Shown here: one piece after another, positions 5,454 to 6,989 of the stretch | How positions within the stretch are numbered: the stretch's first letter is position 1 | How the letters are laid out: every line of letters begins with the position of its first letter | Source: Candidatus Omnitrophota bacterium | GTDB lineage: Bacteria; Omnitrophota; Koll11; Gorgyraeales; Gorgyraeaceae | NCBI GenBank assembly: GCA_018818505.1 | Contig: JAHIRR010000090.1 | Span: forward strand, 1 to 6,989 | Reading direction: 5' to 3' | Length of the DNA: 6,989 bases | Program-made: the position numbers and the translations under genes | Notes under the pieces: model-generated | Database searches by the model: none | What the model saw: the letters and a program-made list of their open reading frames with translations, nothing else | Told to the model about the DNA's origin: nothing

Positions 5454-5565
5454 TTCGCCGGATCAATCCGCCATAGCCTATCTACTATGAGATTCTTCTT
5501 TGACGAAGGCGGAAGCCTTGTCCCTGTCTTATAAGGCTATATTGGTGCTATAACCATCATTTATA

Positions 5566-5594
5566 AGTATACCATATAGAGGGGCTATTTTAAA
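5566..5594 (-). promoter_or_regulatory. Possible sigma-70-type promoter of the DUF218 gene
   Basis: On the minus strand TTTAAA (5589-5594, four of six matches to TTGACA) is followed after exactly 17 bases by TATACT (5566-5571, five of six matches to TATAAT). Transcription would start near 5560 and give a leader of about 155 bases containing the hairpins at 5506-5519, 5459-5470 and 5431-5453. The -10 overlaps the left arm of the 13-bp inverted repeat at 5555-5567. Confidence 0.35.
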
Positions 5595-5603
5595 GGTTTT
5601 TTA

Positions 5604-5622
5604 GGGGCGGGTTTGGGAGGGG
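5604..5622 (+). other. Consensus G-quadruplex motif
   Basis: GGGGCGGGTTTGGGAGGGG consists of four runs of three or more G with loops of 1, 3 and 1 bases, the consensus for a stable intramolecular G-quadruplex. The short outer loops favour a parallel fold. It lies in an otherwise AT-rich spacer, ten bases upstream of the putative -35 of the DUF218 gene, on the strand that is template for that gene and for the ATPase gene whose stop lies 60 bp to the right. The complementary strand has matching C-runs (i-motif potential). Confidence 0.6.
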
Positions 5623-5681
5623 ACGTTTAGCGTGACGTTAATTTTTTGGCTTATAAATGATGTACACTGAATTTAAACAAT

Positions 5682-6821
5682 TTAAGCTATCTTCTTCCTG
5701 AGCCAATCGATGAAAAAAACATCTGAAACAAAATAGGAGCCATCCTCGCGATCTAAAATGCCTTTTTTCTCTAATGCATTGACTGCTGTCTGGATAGAAG
5801 CAGGCGTACCTAAAGAATGACTACTTAAAAAATCCTGAGAATAGATATTTGCGCCTGGTTCTTTACATAAGGCAACAACTAAACTTTTCTGCTTAGCCGC
5901 CAGGTTGTCCCAAATAGTCCCGTAGGCATAAGATTGCGCCTGGATGCATTTGTCTTTTGCTGAATTTATGTCCTCCGGGTTTATTATTGATGGGCTTTTT
6001 TTTGAAAAACTAACATTAAAAATTTCATGGCAAAGCTGTTGGGTATAATATGGATGGCAGGCTGTAACGTTTAAGATTTCATCTATCAAACACGACTCTA
6101 TACGCATATCTACTGACTTAAACCTGGAATGTATAAAAGTTTTGAACCTCTCAGATGTAATTTTACCAAGCGGAATGGATTTGGCGATTTTATAAAGCGG
6201 TTTATTTTTATCCTGAAACAGTTCATCCATAAGGTGACGCTTGGAGCCCATAAAGCAATAGCTTACCTTATCATGGTGCTGGATTTTCGCTCGAAGCTGA
6301 CGTTCTATAGGTAAATTTAAAGTGGATATCTCCTGGAATTCATCAAATACTACAATAAGGCGTTTCTTTCTTTTGACTGCTACGCGCTGAGGAAAATCGT
6401 ATAAATCATCAAGCAATCTCTCGGCATCTTTTTTAGCGGCTTCAAAATCAAACTCGAACTCAGCCGGTTCCTGGCCTCTAATAACTATTCTTGGGATTAA
6501 GGCAGGGAAATGTTCTTTTAAAAACTGCATCGCTTCCTCAAGTTTAGTAGCGCTGGCCTTGGTTATACTACTGGTGTAAATTTTTATGAAGCTCTGTATT
6601 GAAGTAACCCGAAATAAATCCACATATACAGCAATAAAACCTTCTTTTTTTAATTCGTCCAAGACCTTTATGATCAGAGATGTCTTACCGTAGCGCCGGG
6701 GTGAAAAAATGAGCACATTCTGGCCAGAAGAAAGATCTAGTTTTAGCTCTTTAAGCTCCTCTTCCCTGTCAGTGAAGTATTGTCCTTTAACTACATCTCC
6801 ATAAACAAATGGGTTTTCCAT
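5682..6821 (-). CDS. MNS-type STAND ATPase with C-terminal winged helix (archaeal-ATPase-like)
   Basis: This 379-residue protein opens with 'MENPFVYGDVVKGQYFTDREEEL', the usual start of the bacterial members of the archaeal-type P-loop ATPase family (PF01637-like). Walker A is 'FSPRRYGKTSL' (39-49), Walker B is 'LIVVFDEFQ' (155-163) and a sensor-1-like strand is 'YCFMGSKRH' (188-196). 'CHPYYTQQLCHEIFN' marks the helical lid common to this family. The C-terminal about 70 residues ('QKSLVVALC', 'SIQTAVNALEKKGIL', 'YFVSDVFFIDWL') form a winged-helix-like region. All key nucleotide residues (K46, T47, D160, E161) are present and length is normal, so it is probably active. No membrane segment is seen. 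Such ATPases are signal-transducing switches, but individual roles are mostly unknown and many lie in mobile or defence-like contexts. The Shine-Dalgarno AGAGG (reverse strand 6829-6833) is seven bases before the ATG. The gene is monocistronic, 277 bp from its neighbour. Confidence 0.88.
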   Translation of the reverse strand: MENPFVYGDVVKGQYFTDREEELKELKLDLSSGQNVLIFSPRRYGKTSLIIKVLDELKKEGFIAVYVDLFRVTSIQSFIKIYTSSITKASATKLEEAMQFLKEHFPALIPRIVIRGQEPAEFEFDFEAAKKDAERLLDDLYDFPQRVAVKRKKRLIVVFDEFQEISTLNLPIERQLRAKIQHHDKVSYCFMGSKRHLMDELFQDKNKPLYKIAKSIPLGKITSERFKTFIHSRFKSVDMRIESCLIDEILNVTACHPYYTQQLCHEIFNVSFSKKSPSIINPEDINSAKDKCIQAQSYAYGTIWDNLAAKQKSLVVALCKEPGANIYSQDFLSSHSLGTPASIQTAVNALEKKGILDREDGSYFVSDVFFIDWLRKKIA

Positions 6822-6840
6822 ATAGTAACCTCTTGCATAA

Positions 6841-6875
6841 ATTATGTAAGTTTACATTATGTAATGTAACATAAT
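6841..6875. promoter_or_regulatory. 35-bp interrupted palindrome, probable operator
   Basis: Two nested palindromes share one centre (6858). The inner one is TTACAT-T-ATGTAA (6852-6864, perfect). The outer arms are ATTATGT (6841-6847) and ACATAAT (6869-6875). ATTATGTAA is also repeated directly at 6841-6849 and 6856-6864. The element covers the -10 and the expected start point of the ATPase promoter, the classic place for a repressor operator. The regulator is not identified; the winged-helix region of the ATPase itself is one candidate (speculative). Confidence 0.55.
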
Positions 6876-6891
6876 AAATAATGGTTGTCAA
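6863..6891 (-). promoter_or_regulatory. Promoter of the MNS ATPase gene
   Basis: On the minus strand a perfect TTGACA (6886-6891) is followed after 17 bases by TACATT (6863-6868, four of six matches to TATAAT). Transcription would begin near 6856, about 35 bases before the start codon at 6821, leaving room for the ribosome site. This is the best promoter in the window. Confidence 0.6.
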
Positions 6892-6989
6892 GTCATTTTC
6901 GCCACTTTTTTAGTGATAAAAGTAATATCTCGACGATAAAAAATATTAGGAAGGGCTATTTTTAGCACTAATTGTTATTTTAGGAGCTC
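6892..6989. other. AT-rich right end without a recognisable gene
   Basis: I see no supported gene in these ~100 bp. There are small symmetries only: CACT-TTTTT-AGTG at about 6903-6915 and GCTA-TTTT-TAGC (6955-6966). GGGCTATTTT at 6953-6962 also occurs at 5582-5591. The window ends in GAGCTC. Confidence 0.4.

Larger units (their letters stand above)
5555..5662. repeat. 108-bp segment bounded by 13-bp perfect inverted repeats
   Basis: CATCATTTATAAG (5555-5567) and CTTATAAATGATG (5650-5662) are exact reverse complements. The enclosed 82 bases contain the G-quadruplex motif, the putative promoter of the DUF218 gene and a copy of TTAGCGTGACGTTA. The shape resembles a very small MITE, but no flanking target-site duplication is evident. 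A pair of regulator half-sites is the alternative. Confidence 0.45.

Noticed and set aside
5623..5647. Plus-strand terminator (ACGT stem followed by TTAATTTTTT)
   Set aside because: The stem is only four base pairs and no plus-strand gene lies upstream to be terminated.
4340..5662. Complete insertion sequence containing the DUF218 gene
   Set aside because: The enclosed gene is not a transposase, and no matching terminal inverted repeats with target duplications could be found; only the shared 14-mer remains and is reported separately.
6984..6989. GAGCTC at the window end as a cloning-site junction
   Set aside because: A single six-base restriction site at an edge is not evidence of vector sequence, and no vector-like bases are seen.

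Overview
The window looks like a chromosomal piece of an uncultivated Gram-negative (diderm) bacterium with moderate to low GC. Several type IV pilin-like proteins (prepilin motif G|F-T-L-I-E), an exported protein starting with the 'INYQGK' module, an exported DUF218/YdcF protein with the 'QQRRARLTFEK' motif and an MNS-type ATPase with 'SPRRYGKTS' occur together. That combination reminds me of Omnitrophota (Candidatus Omnitrophica) or related PVC lineages. This placement is inference from gene style; no rRNA or marker gene is present.

Left block (1-3047, + strand). Seven tightly packed genes look like one operon. They are the 3' end of a PKD-domain surface protein, a GspJ-like minor pilin, a PilX/GspK-like minor pilin lacking Glu+5, a small exported protein (family A, copy 1), a small membrane-anchored protein whose start overlaps the previous gene, family A copy 2, and a further pilin-like protein. 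Junctions are TAATG, a 3-bp gap, a 20-bp gap with a strong Shine-Dalgarno, a 34-bp overlap, a 7-bp gap and ATGA. The two family A proteins are diverged paralogs with a shared YDExW motif and a C-terminal W-K-V-x-G-H-x-H-F motif. I do not recognise the family, and it is the best candidate here for something undescribed. Its position among minor pilins suggests a job in, or export by, a type IV pilus or type II secretion-like machine (inference).

Middle block (3081-4148, - strand). An exported protein with a C-terminal membrane anchor is followed 15 bp later by a major-pilin-like protein. This pair converges on the left operon. Upstream of it (4149-4477) is a 329-bp gene-free stretch. It holds an array of small palindromes (two direct copies of ATGGC-N3-GCCATGAACCC, an inverted CCATGAACC copy, a 9-bp stem), then a bulged hairpin and a 16-bp palindrome.

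Right block (4478-6821, - strand). There are two separated genes: an exported DUF218/YdcF-like protein and a cytoplasmic MNS-type STAND ATPase with a C-terminal winged-helix region. The 277-bp spacer between them contains a consensus G-quadruplex motif inside a 108-bp segment bounded by 13-bp perfect inverted repeats. It also contains a second copy of a 14-bp sequence from the other side of the DUF218 gene, and a 9-bp-stem hairpin in the gene's leader. The ATPase gene has a good promoter (TTGACA, 17-bp spacer, TACATT) whose -10 lies inside a 35-bp interrupted palindrome, which looks like a repressor operator. The last ~100 bp hold no gene that I can support.
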